Below, in pieces: positions 1 to 7,552 of a DNA stretch of 64,000 nucleotides; the first letter of the stretch is position 1; each line of letters opens with the position of its first letter. The notes below the pieces were generated by a model. That model ran no database searches and had not been told where the DNA came from. It was given only the letters and a program-made list of their open reading frames with translations. The stretch covers positions 620,001 through 684,000 of the forward strand of contig OZ244068.1 of assembly GCA_965215615.1 (NCBI GenBank), given 5' to 3'. The translations under genes were made by a program, and so were the position numbers. Source of the stretch: CBDATA01 sp965215615 (GTDB lineage Bacteria > Acidobacteriota > Vicinamibacteria > Marinacidobacterales > Marinacidobacteraceae).

Positions 1-815
1 GACGCACGGTCCTTGTGGAGAGCGCGCAATCGATGGCGAATCGACTGGAAGTTGCCTGCTGGGACGACATCGCCGACGACTGGGTGGTGGCGCTCCGGGG
101 TTTGCCGGTCGTCAGAGTCGTGGACGAGGAAGGCAAAAAGCTCACAAACTCCGTACTCGAGGCGCACCGGATCAATTCACCTTACATTCTGGAAGGAAAG
201 GATAAGACGGTCTTCGACCTGCTCAAGAAACGCCTAGCTGACATGGAAGTCGGGAGGGTTGATTTGCGCGAACTCGCCCAAGTCTTGCTGGAGTTCGACA
301 CCAACGCGCTTCTGCATGGAGTTTTTCTGGCAAAGAAGGAGCTCGCGGGGGGCCGATTGCGCTTGCCCAGATCTCTTTCCGCGTTCGTGGAGGCTGAAAG
401 TGCGACGGTCGCTGCGAGTGGTGGTGTCAAGAACGATACGGTGAACCCTTCGGGTGACACGTCCAAAGGTTTTGGGAACGTACCTTTCGCACGGGACGAG
501 TACGTGGCTGCGCAAATTACTGCTTATTTCAATCTCGATCTGCGCCAAATCCGAGCTTTTGGCTTGGGAGTCAGAGTCGAAAGACTTTTGGTTCTTTTCG
601 CGCTCTTCAAGGTTCGCATGTTTCTCGATCAGGGCCTCCGCTTGCGGACCGCCTGTGATCTGGACGTGAACCAGATCACCGTCACTCGGCCTGAAGCGTT
701 CGAACTCCCCGTACTTGGCGACCTTGAGGCGGAACTTCCTACTCTGATTGAAGCCGTCGGTGCGGAGGGACACTTCGGCGAGAGTCGCGCACATACCGTC
801 ACATATAAGAAGTGA
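1..815 (+). CDS. csb1: Csb1 (Cas7, type I-G CRISPR backbone), 5' end missing
   Basis: The frame is open from the window edge to the TGA at 813-815, giving about 270 residues of a protein that in this family (GSU0053/Csb1) is roughly 330-360 long, so the N-terminus lies outside the window. The first residues (VLVESAQSMANRLE) match the conserved segment early in Csb1 proteins. The family is the Cas7 subunit of type I-G Cascade, which coats the crRNA spacer. The next gene, csb2, starts at or just past this stop, and csb2, cas4-cas1 and cas2 follow, which fixes the subtype. cas3 and csx17 (cas8) would be expected upstream of base 1. A small in-frame ATG near base 33 should not be taken as the real start. 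Confidence 0.85.
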   Translation, partial: RTVLVESAQSMANRLEVACWDDIADDWVVALRGLPVVRVVDEEGKKLTNSVLEAHRINSPYILEGKDKTVFDLLKKRLADMEVGRVDLRELAQVLLEFDTNALLHGVFLAKKELAGGRLRLPRSLSAFVEAESATVAASGGVKNDTVNPSGDTSKGFGNVPFARDEYVAAQITAYFNLDLRQIRAFGLGVRVERLLVLFALFKVRMFLDQGLRLRTACDLDVNQITVTRPEAFELPVLGDLEAELPTLIEAVGAEGHFGESRAHTVTYKK

Positions 816-817
816 GC

Positions 818-2488
818 ATGTTCGCTCTCTCGTTTCGCTTTCCCGCAGGTCGGTATCACGCGACACCGTGGGGCCGTAATGTGAACGAGGCCGATGTCGC
901 CTGGCCGCCGGAGCCATGGCGTTTGCTCCGCACGCTCATCGCGACGTGGTGGCGAAAGGGCGACCGGGCGCGATGGTCTGAAGACGACCTGGGAAGGCTG
1001 ATCGACACGCTCGCCGGGTCGCTGCCCGAATTTCGACTCCCGGAGGGTGTCATCCACGCCCACACGCGCCACTACATGCCGCTGGGAACGCTCAAAAAGG
1101 GACGGCCGGAGACTACGCTCATCTTCGATGCCTTCATCCGGCTTCCTCGAAATGCGACTCTGGTTGCCGCTTGGCCGAACGTGAACCTGGATGAGGATGG
1201 TTTCGCTTTTGCTTCCGATCTCGCTGCTGCCGTGGGCTACCTTGGCCGCGCAGAGAGCTGGACCGAGTGCGAAGCGTTGTCCGAATGGGAAGGGGAAGTG
1301 AATTGTTGCCCACTCGATTCCTCTGCAGCTCCAGGTGAAGATCGAGTTCAGCTCTTGGCATCACGCACACCGGGTGACTACGCGGCCATTCGGAAAAGAG
1401 CGCTGGAAGAGATAAAGACCCGGATCCTCGCGGCGACCAAGCCACCACGCACGGCGAACGCACTCCAGAAAAAACTCGACAAGGAGTTGCGAAGCAGGAA
1501 ACGTCAGGCCCACACGCTGCCTGAACGCCTCGCAGACGCACTCGCACTCGACACCGCCGACTACCAGGACCGCGGCTGGAGTCGACCCCCTGCCGCCCGC
1601 GAGATTCTCTACACACGCGCACCGGAAGCGACTCCGGGTGTCGTCGCCTATTCTGACCGCCGCCACGTCGTCGGGCGGGAATCCGCTCCCACGGTCGCCC
1701 GCTTCCTGATAGCCGGCCGACCCCTTCCCCGAATCGAAGATGCGGTCAAGATTGGCGAGTTGATGCGTCGGGCAGCTCTCGCGCAGTTCGGTTGGCTACA
1801 GGATGAAGTCAACAAGCGCCGGATTCCGCAAGCTCCTCTCGAAATCTCGGGCCGGGGCGCGGACGGGAAACCGCTGAAGAACCCTGAACACGGTCACGCA
1901 TTTTGGCTTCCCGAGGACGCTGATGGTGATGGCTGGATAGACCATGTGATCGTGTTCATCGCCGCAGGCATGAATCACAGCGTTCGAGCTCGTCTCGATC
2001 GGATCACTCGGCTTTGGTTGCCCCCTCAGGGGCGTCAGGATAGGGGTGATGCCCAGGCTGGAAGCGTGAAGGAATGGCGGCTGGCACTGGAAGGTTTCGG
2101 TCGACCTTCCGACTTCGGAGAGGATGCGCGCATCTTGGGCAGATCACGACGTTGGCGCAGCGTAACGCCGTTTCTGGCTTCCGGACACCTGAAGGCTTCT
2201 GGCTATCCGGGCGAAGTGCGGCGGCTCCTCGGTCGGCGCGGATCTGATGTCAGTAATCTGTCGGTTTGCGCCCTGCCAACAATCGATGTAGGGGGAGCGA
2301 AGCGGCGCGCAATCCACTTTCATCGATTCCGATCTCGTGGTAAAGAACGACAGCCGGACACCAGCGGAGCGCTCCTTGAAATCGGATTTCCTCGCCCGAT
2401 TCTTGGACCGTTGGCCCTCGGGTATGGAAGCCACTTTGGCTTGGGGCTATTCGCTGCGGTGAGTGATGGTCGCTCGCAGGTCCGCTGA
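818..2488 (+). CDS. csb2: Csb2 (Cas5-Cas6 fusion, type I-G)
   Basis: A protein of about 556 residues of the GSU0054/Csb2 family. In type I-G it combines the Cas5 role (holding the crRNA 5' handle) with Cas6-type processing of the pre-crRNA. The N-terminus MFALSFRFPAGRYHATPWGR, with WPPEPWRLLR some 20 residues later, is the family signature. A GTG at 812 overlaps the csb1 stop (GTGA), but the ATG at 818 begins exactly at the usual family start, so I prefer it. The C-terminus ends 12 bp before the DUF6883-like gene, so they probably share a transcript. Function is known for the family; I did not identify the Cas6 catalytic residue here. Confidence 0.87.
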   Translation: MFALSFRFPAGRYHATPWGRNVNEADVAWPPEPWRLLRTLIATWWRKGDRARWSEDDLGRLIDTLAGSLPEFRLPEGVIHAHTRHYMPLGTLKKGRPETTLIFDAFIRLPRNATLVAAWPNVNLDEDGFAFASDLAAAVGYLGRAESWTECEALSEWEGEVNCCPLDSSAAPGEDRVQLLASRTPGDYAAIRKRALEEIKTRILAATKPPRTANALQKKLDKELRSRKRQAHTLPERLADALALDTADYQDRGWSRPPAAREILYTRAPEATPGVVAYSDRRHVVGRESAPTVARFLIAGRPLPRIEDAVKIGELMRRAALAQFGWLQDEVNKRRIPQAPLEISGRGADGKPLKNPEHGHAFWLPEDADGDGWIDHVIVFIAAGMNHSVRARLDRITRLWLPPQGRQDRGDAQAGSVKEWRLALEGFGRPSDFGEDARILGRSRRWRSVTPFLASGHLKASGYPGEVRRLLGRRGSDVSNLSVCALPTIDVGGAKRRAIHFHRFRSRGKERQPDTSGALLEIGFPRPILGPLALGYGSHFGLGLFAAVSDGRSQVR

Positions 2489-2499
2489 GAGAGGATCTG

Positions 2500-2850
2500 A
2501 TGCAGCTTCCCAATGCGGATCGGGCTATCGTCGCCGAGTCCAAGGTTGTCGATTATCTGCTTTCGGCGAATCATCCCGGTGGTCGAAGCAAGGCCAGATT
2601 CTTTTCGGAATTTGGTTTTCACACAAGACAGTGGGCTGTGCTTGCAGACGCTCTCCGGCAACAGGGGAGCATTGGCGAAGTGACATCGATAGCGAAATCC
2701 TGCTTCGGAACAAAGTACAGCGTGGACGGTCTCATCGAGACACCCGATGGACGGAATCCGCTAATTCGGACTGTGTGGATCAAGGAAGCCGAGGGTGTTA
2801 GTCCGCGCCTCATTACGGCACACCCACTAAGGAGAAGACACGATGCTTGA
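2500..2850 (+). CDS. DUF6883-like small protein inside the cas operon
   Basis: A 116-residue protein starting MQLPNADRAIVAESKVVDYL and containing NPGGRSKARFF-like and later YSVDGLIETPDGRNPLIRTVW segments that recall DUF6883 (assigned from memory). That family is often next to other small DUF genes in toxin-antitoxin-like pairs. A purine-rich AGAGAGGA lies just upstream of the ATG. The stop overlaps the start of the next gene by 8 bp (2843-2850), so the two are almost certainly translated together. It is not a standard member of type I-G loci, which normally pass from csb2 straight to cas4-cas1. No enzymatic motif is evident and its role is unknown; a toxin or Cas accessory role is inference only. 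Confidence 0.7.
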   Translation: MQLPNADRAIVAESKVVDYLLSANHPGGRSKARFFSEFGFHTRQWAVLADALRQQGSIGEVTSIAKSCFGTKYSVDGLIETPDGRNPLIRTVWIKEAEGVSPRLITAHPLRRRHDA

Positions 2851-3082
2851 AGAACACGACCAGATCGTCCTTACCGGCGACCTTGCCACCGCCGGCCTGC
2901 GAGCCGGTGATGTCGGCACGATCGTGCATGTCTATCGGGGCGGCGAAGCCTTCGAGGTGGAGTTCCTCGCTCTGGATGGCAACACGGCGGCCATCGCGAC
3001 GGCGCCCGCCACGAAGGTCCGCCCGGTGACGGCGACCGACCTGACCCACGCGAGGGTGCTGGAGAGTGCGGAGAAGCGCTGA
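2843..3082 (+). CDS. DUF4926-like small protein, partner of the DUF6883 gene
   Basis: A 79-residue acidic protein: MLEEHDQIVLTGDLATAGLR, then AGDVGTIVHVYRGGEAFEVEFL. That pattern of a short SH3-like barrel is typical of DUF4926 (assigned from memory). A good Shine-Dalgarno (AAGGAGAAG, ending about 6 bp before the ATG) supports the start, which overlaps the preceding stop by 8 bp. DUF4926 genes are commonly paired with DUF6883 or other small proteins of unknown role, so antitoxin or immunity function is possible but unproven. It is followed by an 84-bp gap and then cas4-cas1. Confidence 0.68.
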   Translation: MLEEHDQIVLTGDLATAGLRAGDVGTIVHVYRGGEAFEVEFLALDGNTAAIATAPATKVRPVTATDLTHARVLESAEKR

Positions 3083-3166
3083 TCTGGCTACCGTGGCTGT
3101 GCCGATTCGAGCCGGGATTGGCGCGCTTCGGCCGCCCGGGACTCCGGTTCTGATCGTCCTACCCGG

Positions 3167-4882
3167 ATGAGCTCGTCCCACGGCTCGAATAATTCGGACC
3201 GGCATTCCGAGCCACCGATCCCGCTCATCCCGGTCCGGATGTTGAATGAGTGGGTGTACTGCCCGCGCCTCGCGTATCTGGAATGGGTGGATGGGGAATG
3301 GGCTGATTCCGCCGAGACCGAAGACGGACGGCGCACCCACGCCAGGGTGGACAAGGCTTCCGGACGGCTGCCACCTCCCGAAGATTCCTCTGATGACGAA
3401 GCTCTGCCATTCCGGACGCGATCTGTCACCCTGTCCTCCGAGCGACTCGGAATCATTGCCAAGCTGGATGTGATCGAGGGGAGTGGTCGTCGCGCCGTCC
3501 CGGTGGACTTCAAGCGCGGAAAGCGGCCACACACGGCTTCGGGCGCGTACGAACCCGAGCGGGTTCAAGTGTGCGCCCAGGCGCTGATTCTCGAAGACGC
3601 GGGATATGAGGTCGGCGAGGGAGCGCTCTGGTTCGCCGGGAGTCGCGAGCGCGTTCGTATCGAGCTCGACGAAGATCTGCGAAGCCGGACCCTCGAAGCG
3701 ATCTCCGGGCTGCGGGATGCGGCGCAACGGAGAGAGCGGCCTCCGCCGCTGGAGGATTCGCCGAAATGCCCGAAGTGCTCGCTGGCCGGGATCTGTCTTC
3801 CGGATGAGGTGAACTTCTTCCAGGAGGAAAAACTTCCCCGGCCTCTGAATCCGGCGGATGACGCGGCATTGCCGCTGCATATACAGACACCGGGCGCTCT
3901 GGTCCGCAAGCGGGGCGAGCGGCTGCAGATCGCAGTGGACGACGAGATCGAGACCGTTCGGCTCTCGGATGTCTCCGAAGTGAATCTCTACGGCCCGGTC
4001 GCCATCACCACGCCGACGATCGGTGCGCTGCTACAGAGAGAAACACCGGTGTCGTGGTATTCGTCGGGAGGCTGGTTCCTGGGCCATGCACGGAGCCCCG
4101 GGCGTCGCGCGCTGGATACGCGTCGCGCTCAATTCCGGCTTGCGGACGACGCGTCTGCGTCGGCGCGAATCGCTGCCGGACTCGTCGCCGCCAAGATTCG
4201 GAACCAGCGGACGATGCTCCGGCGGAACTGGAAGGGGGGAGGCGATTCTGGCGAGAATCGGGATCGGATTCTCGCTCGGCTGCGCAACCTCGGAGGTCAG
4301 GCTGAACGAGAACGGGATCCAGAACGGCTACTCGGGCGTGAAGGCGAAGCGGCGGCGCTCTATTTCGGCGCATTCGGAGAATTGATCGCGACGGACCGGA
4401 ACCTGCGCGAAGAGTTCGCCTGGACTTCCCGCTCACGACGGCCTCCCACCGATCCGGTGAACGCTCTCCTGTCCTTCAGCTATGCACTGGCGACAAGGGC
4501 GTTCACAGTCGCGCTGGAGAAGGTGGGATTCGATCCGTTGCTCGGTTTTTTTCATCGACCACGTCCCGGTCGGCCGGCACTTGCTCTGGACATGATGGAG
4601 CCGTTCCGCCCCATCCTTTGTGACAGCACCGTCATCATGGCCATCAACAATGGCGAGGTTCGGGAGAGGGACTTCGTCTGGAATGGCCCCGCCTGCAGCA
4701 TGAAACCCTCGGGACGGCGAGCTCTGATCGCTGCGTGGGAACGGCGGCTGGATCAGGAGGCCGTCCATCCAGTCTTTGGCTACCGAATCAGCACGCGGCG
4801 GATTCTTGCCGTCCAGTGCCGCCTGCTTGCGCGTCATATCATGGGCGAAATCCCGCGTATTCCGCACTACACCCCCCGCTGA
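3167..4882 (+). CDS. cas4-cas1: Cas4-Cas1 fusion (spacer acquisition)
   Basis: A 571-residue fusion. Residues about 20-220 are Cas4: Cys32 in YCPRLAYLEW, the RecB-like DFKRGK at 114-119, and a C-terminal CPKCSLAGIC (Cys201, 204, 210), giving four Fe-S ligands. From about residue 240 it is Cas1: ALVRKRGERL, LREGEAAALYFG-like segment with the catalytic Glu (in GREGEAAALYFGAF), and FFHRPRPGRPALALDMMEPF with the His and Asp of the metal site. Cas1 with Cas2 integrates spacers, and Cas4 trims prespacers and selects the PAM. The fusion is characteristic of many type I-G loci. It ends 6 bp before cas2. All catalytic positions appear intact, so adaptation is probably functional. Confidence 0.93.
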   Translation: MSSSHGSNNSDRHSEPPIPLIPVRMLNEWVYCPRLAYLEWVDGEWADSAETEDGRRTHARVDKASGRLPPPEDSSDDEALPFRTRSVTLSSERLGIIAKLDVIEGSGRRAVPVDFKRGKRPHTASGAYEPERVQVCAQALILEDAGYEVGEGALWFAGSRERVRIELDEDLRSRTLEAISGLRDAAQRRERPPPLEDSPKCPKCSLAGICLPDEVNFFQEEKLPRPLNPADDAALPLHIQTPGALVRKRGERLQIAVDDEIETVRLSDVSEVNLYGPVAITTPTIGALLQRETPVSWYSSGGWFLGHARSPGRRALDTRRAQFRLADDASASARIAAGLVAAKIRNQRTMLRRNWKGGGDSGENRDRILARLRNLGGQAERERDPERLLGREGEAAALYFGAFGELIATDRNLREEFAWTSRSRRPPTDPVNALLSFSYALATRAFTVALEKVGFDPLLGFFHRPRPGRPALALDMMEPFRPILCDSTVIMAINNGEVRERDFVWNGPACSMKPSGRRALIAAWERRLDQEAVHPVFGYRISTRRILAVQCRLLARHIMGEIPRIPHYTPR

Positions 4883-4888
4883 TCTCTC

Positions 4889-5182
4889 GTGCCCGAGGAA
4901 CGTCTCTTCGTTGTGGCGTATGACATTGCTGACCGGAAGCGCTGGCGGCGCGTCCTCACGATCGTCGAAGGCTACGGCGACCGTCTGCAGTTTTCCGTGT
5001 TCCAATGTCGGCTCACCGCCCGGCGACGGATCGAGCTGGCGGCGCGTCTCGAAGAGGTGATTCGAAAGGATCAGGACAGCGTGGTGTTTCTCGATCTTGG
5101 TCCGGCTGACAAGGTCAGACCGCGCGTGGAGAGTCTTGGTCGCCCCTTCGAAGCCATCCAGCGGCGAGCGCAGGTATTCTGA
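4889..5182 (+). CDS. cas2: Cas2 (spacer acquisition)
   Basis: A 97-residue protein starting at GTG, LFVVAYDIADRKRWRRVLTI, with the ferredoxin-like fold signature and the conserved Asp in the AYDIAD segment. The length is normal for Cas2. It forms the Cas1-Cas2 integrase with the fused Cas1 just upstream and is the last cas gene before the leader and array. The C-terminus carries PFEAIQRRAQVF. The GTG start is chosen because it places the conserved strand at the usual distance and leaves a 6-bp gap after cas4-cas1. Confidence 0.92.
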   Translation: MPEERLFVVAYDIADRKRWRRVLTIVEGYGDRLQFSVFQCRLTARRRIELAARLEEVIRKDQDSVVFLDLGPADKVRPRVESLGRPFEAIQRRAQVF

Positions 5183-5410
5183 ATCCCCCATGCGTGGTGG
5201 CGAGATCGCCGGGAATGCGCGAGCGGTCCAACACACTTGTTTCCGCAAGGAGCGCTCGCATTTTGCCAAATTCTTGATTTTCCTAGATATTAAAGGCCAA
5301 TGCGTCCGTTTTTCTTGAGAACCGGAATCTCCACGCTGTTGCCTCCGCAACGACCGCTCGAATTGATTCGACGGCGGTAAACGCCACCATGGGTCTAAAC
5401 TGGGGGCCTA
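5183..5410 (+). promoter_or_regulatory. CRISPR leader with probable promoter
   Basis: The 228 bp between cas2 and the first repeat hold no gene and are AT-richer than their surroundings around 5255-5300. TTGCCA (5263-5268) and GATATT (5286-5291) are 17 bp apart and make a plausible sigma70-like promoter reading into the array. Position next to cas2, and the decay of the opposite array end, both indicate that this is the leader side where new spacers enter. The promoter is inferred from pattern only. Confidence 0.55.
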
Positions 5411-5816
5411 CTATTCCGGGGCATGATTGCCCCGGCCTCATTGAAGCCAGTCGTGGGTCGCCTCGGTGTCGCAGGCTGCTTCTACTATTCCGGGGCATGA
5501 TTGCCCCGGCCTCATTGAAGCTGGATCGAATTTTATGTCCGACGTCCTGAGGGCGGCTACTATTCCGGGGCATGATTGCCCCGGCCTCATTGAAGCGATC
5601 ATGCGAGTATCATAGACGAGGAATACGCGATCTATTCCGGGGCATGATTGCCCCGGCCTCATTGAAGCCATTGAATTCCCGGTGCGGTTGGCGAGCCGGT
5701 CCCAGCTATTCCGGGGCATGATTGCCCCGGCCTCATTGAAGCGCCTTGGCCGCTGCGGCCAAGGCGGCCAGTCCGGCCGCTATTCCGGGGCATGATTGCC
5801 TCGGCCTCATGGAAGC
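5411..5816 (+). CRISPR. Type I-G CRISPR array, 6 repeats and 5 spacers
   Basis: Six repeats of 37 bp start at 5411, 5485, 5560, 5632, 5706 and 5780. The first five are identical. The sixth differs at two positions (C to T in the second palindrome arm and T to G near the 3' end), as expected for the leader-distal repeat. Each contains a perfect 8-bp inverted repeat with a TGAT loop (CCGGGGCATGATTGCCCCGG) and ends CATTGAAGC, giving a short handle of the type used in I-G. The spacers are 37, 38, 35, 37 and 37 bp. The first three repeats are also preceded by CTA, so the true unit boundary could shift by a base or two. The array is short despite complete-looking adaptation genes. Confidence 0.97.
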
Positions 5817-5843
5817 GCCGGCGACTTGGTCCGTTGGCCGTCC

Positions 5844-7070
5844 CTACACCGTTGTCGGCGAGCCGCCGGCGAAGATCGTCGGGAGGTCGGTCACGCCGGC
5901 GATCGTGATTCCCGGCGAGAGGGTGGACGCGGCTGCCGGGCGGCCCAGTACGTAGTGTTCGCCGGGTTTCCAGGGGCCGCCGGAGGCGATCAGTTCGGCG
6001 TTCACCCGCACGATGTTCCGGGCTTCCCGCGGCCCGGGTTGCTCGTCCCACTTGCATTCCGCAAAGCTGAGCTTTCCTCCTCCTTCCAGCACGAAGTGCA
6101 CCTCCCGGTCCCGGTCGCGGTAGTACCAGATGGTCATCGGCCGGCCGCGGCTCTCGTTGAGCTTGCGCATCTCGCCGAGCACGAAGGTTTCCCAGATGGA
6201 ACCGAGCAGCGGGGAGGCGAGGAGGGTCGTCGCGTCCAGGTTGAGCAGGAAGCAGATGAGCCCGGTATCACGCAGATAGACCTTGGGCGTCTTCACGATC
6301 CGCTTGCCGAAGTTCGCCCACCAGGGCTCGAGCAGCGTGATCTGCCCCGAGGCTTCGAGGACGCTCAGCCAGTCCCCGATGGTCTTGACCGCCACGCCCA
6401 CGTCCCGCGCCAGGTCGCTCCGGTTGAGCATCGAAGCAGGCCGCGCTGCCAGCAGGCGGAGGCATCGCTCGAAGTCGCGCAGGCTGCCGACCCGGAGGAG
6501 ATCTCGGACATCGCGCGCCAAGTAGGTTGCGAGGTAACTCTCGAAGAAATCCCGCCGCTCCGCTCCGCGGTCTCGCCAGAGCTCGGGGAACTGCCCGCGC
6601 GCCATCAGGGCGGCGAGTCCCTCGGTGTCCACGGGAGCCTCGGTGGCTTCCCGGATTTCGGTGAGCGCAAGATTCTCGAGTTCGAGGAAACCGGCGCGCC
6701 CGGCGAGGCTGTCGGATGCTTCCTTCATCAGGCGGAAGTGCTGGCTGCCGGTGAGGATGAAGCGGCCCATCTCGTGCCGGCGCGCATCCACGGCCGCCTT
6801 CAGGTGGCGAAAAAGCCCGGGCGCGTGCTGCACCTCGTCCACCAGCACCGGCGGCGGGTTCTCGTGGAGGAACAGATCCGGATTGCGCTCGGCCTGATCC
6901 GCGACGGTCGGCAGGTCGAGGGAGACGTAGTGGTGGTCGGGAAAGGCGGCCCGCAGCAGGGTCGTCTTGCCCGCCTGCCGGGCCCCAGTGACCACGACAG
7001 CGGGGAAGTTCTCCGCGAGTTGACGCAATCTCTGGTCGTATATTCTCAGGAAATACATATCGGAAATCAT
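5844..7070 (-). CDS. AAA_14 / DUF4143 family ATPase
   Basis: A 408-residue protein with a Walker A motif (TGARQAGKTT, residues 28-37), a Walker B-type VLVDEVQHAPGLF, an arginine-sensor-like GSQHF segment and a C-terminal DUF4143 region with the nuclease-like ECKWDEQ motif. This family is widespread, often horizontally moved, and its biological role is not well defined. The ATG at 7070 (MISDMYFLRIYDQRL) is preferred over an upstream frame-open stretch because it begins right at the conserved N-terminus. It converges on the CRISPR array and ends only 28 bp from the last repeat. Two more paralogues lie at 24065-25216 and 60191-61351. Confidence 0.85.
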   Translation of the reverse strand: MISDMYFLRIYDQRLRQLAENFPAVVVTGARQAGKTTLLRAAFPDHHYVSLDLPTVADQAERNPDLFLHENPPPVLVDEVQHAPGLFRHLKAAVDARRHEMGRFILTGSQHFRLMKEASDSLAGRAGFLELENLALTEIREATEAPVDTEGLAALMARGQFPELWRDRGAERRDFFESYLATYLARDVRDLLRVGSLRDFERCLRLLAARPASMLNRSDLARDVGVAVKTIGDWLSVLEASGQITLLEPWWANFGKRIVKTPKVYLRDTGLICFLLNLDATTLLASPLLGSIWETFVLGEMRKLNESRGRPMTIWYYRDRDREVHFVLEGGGKLSFAECKWDEQPGPREARNIVRVNAELIASGGPWKPGEHYVLGRPAAASTLSPGITIAGVTDLPTIFAGGSPTTV

Positions 7071-7146
7071 GACTTTTAAAGTATGAAATTTCCAGCATCC
7101 TCGTGCGCGGTCCTGTACTGCGGCGCATGATGACCGGAGCGAGGAC

Positions 7147-7454
7147 ATGAGTACCCCGGTCCCGAGCCGGGCGGGCGCGCTTACCCGAGTCGAGAAGATC
7201 CTGCTCGCGATGATGGTTGCGGTCATTGGCAGCGGGGCGCTCGTCTTTTCCCAACTATCGAGATGCAGTGCGAGATCGGGGATTTCCGGCTCGAAATGCG
7301 CGAGGAGATCGGATCGTTACGCTTGGAGATGCGCGAGGAGATCGAGGAGCTTCGCTCGGAGATGGCCGGACTTTCGGAGCGGGTTGCCCGCATCGAAACG
7401 GTTCTCGCCGATCGTCTGCCGCCCCGATCCACCGAGTGTAGGAGACGGCTGTAG
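7147..7454 (+). pseudogene. Small membrane-anchored coiled-coil protein, frameshifted
   Basis: The reading frame from 7147 gives a short basic N-terminus and one membrane helix (EKILLAMMVAVIGSGALVF). Its sense is lost after the SQL codons near 7255, where basic nonsense begins. In the -1 frame, from about 7254, a coiled coil follows immediately (EIGDFRLEMREEIGSLRLEM..., then ELRSEMAGLSERVARIETVL) and stops at 7454. Joined, they make a typical one-TM plus coiled-coil protein of about 100 residues, much like the gene at 52678-52932. The shift falls at a TTTTCCC run (7249-7255). Mutation or sequencing error is more likely than programmed frameshifting. Confidence 0.6.
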
Positions 7455-7466
7455 ATTCGCGGCTGG

Positions 7467-7486
7467 GAGACATCCAGTTTTACGCA
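7467..7486 (-). repeat. IS21 left terminal repeat
   Basis: GAGACATCCAGTTTTACGCA is the inverted counterpart of the right-end repeats; it matches 17 of 20 positions. Only one copy is visible on this side. Confidence 0.65.
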
Positions 7487-7552
7487 CCGAGGTGGTTCTG
7501 ATCGGAAGAGAACGAGGGAGCGGGGACCATTCGTGCGCCGGAGGTAAGGCGC

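Noticed and set aside
7245..7265. Programmed -1 frameshift at TTTTCCC
   Set aside because: The run does not fit the X XXY YYZ phasing in the zero frame and no stimulatory structure is evident, so mutation is simpler.
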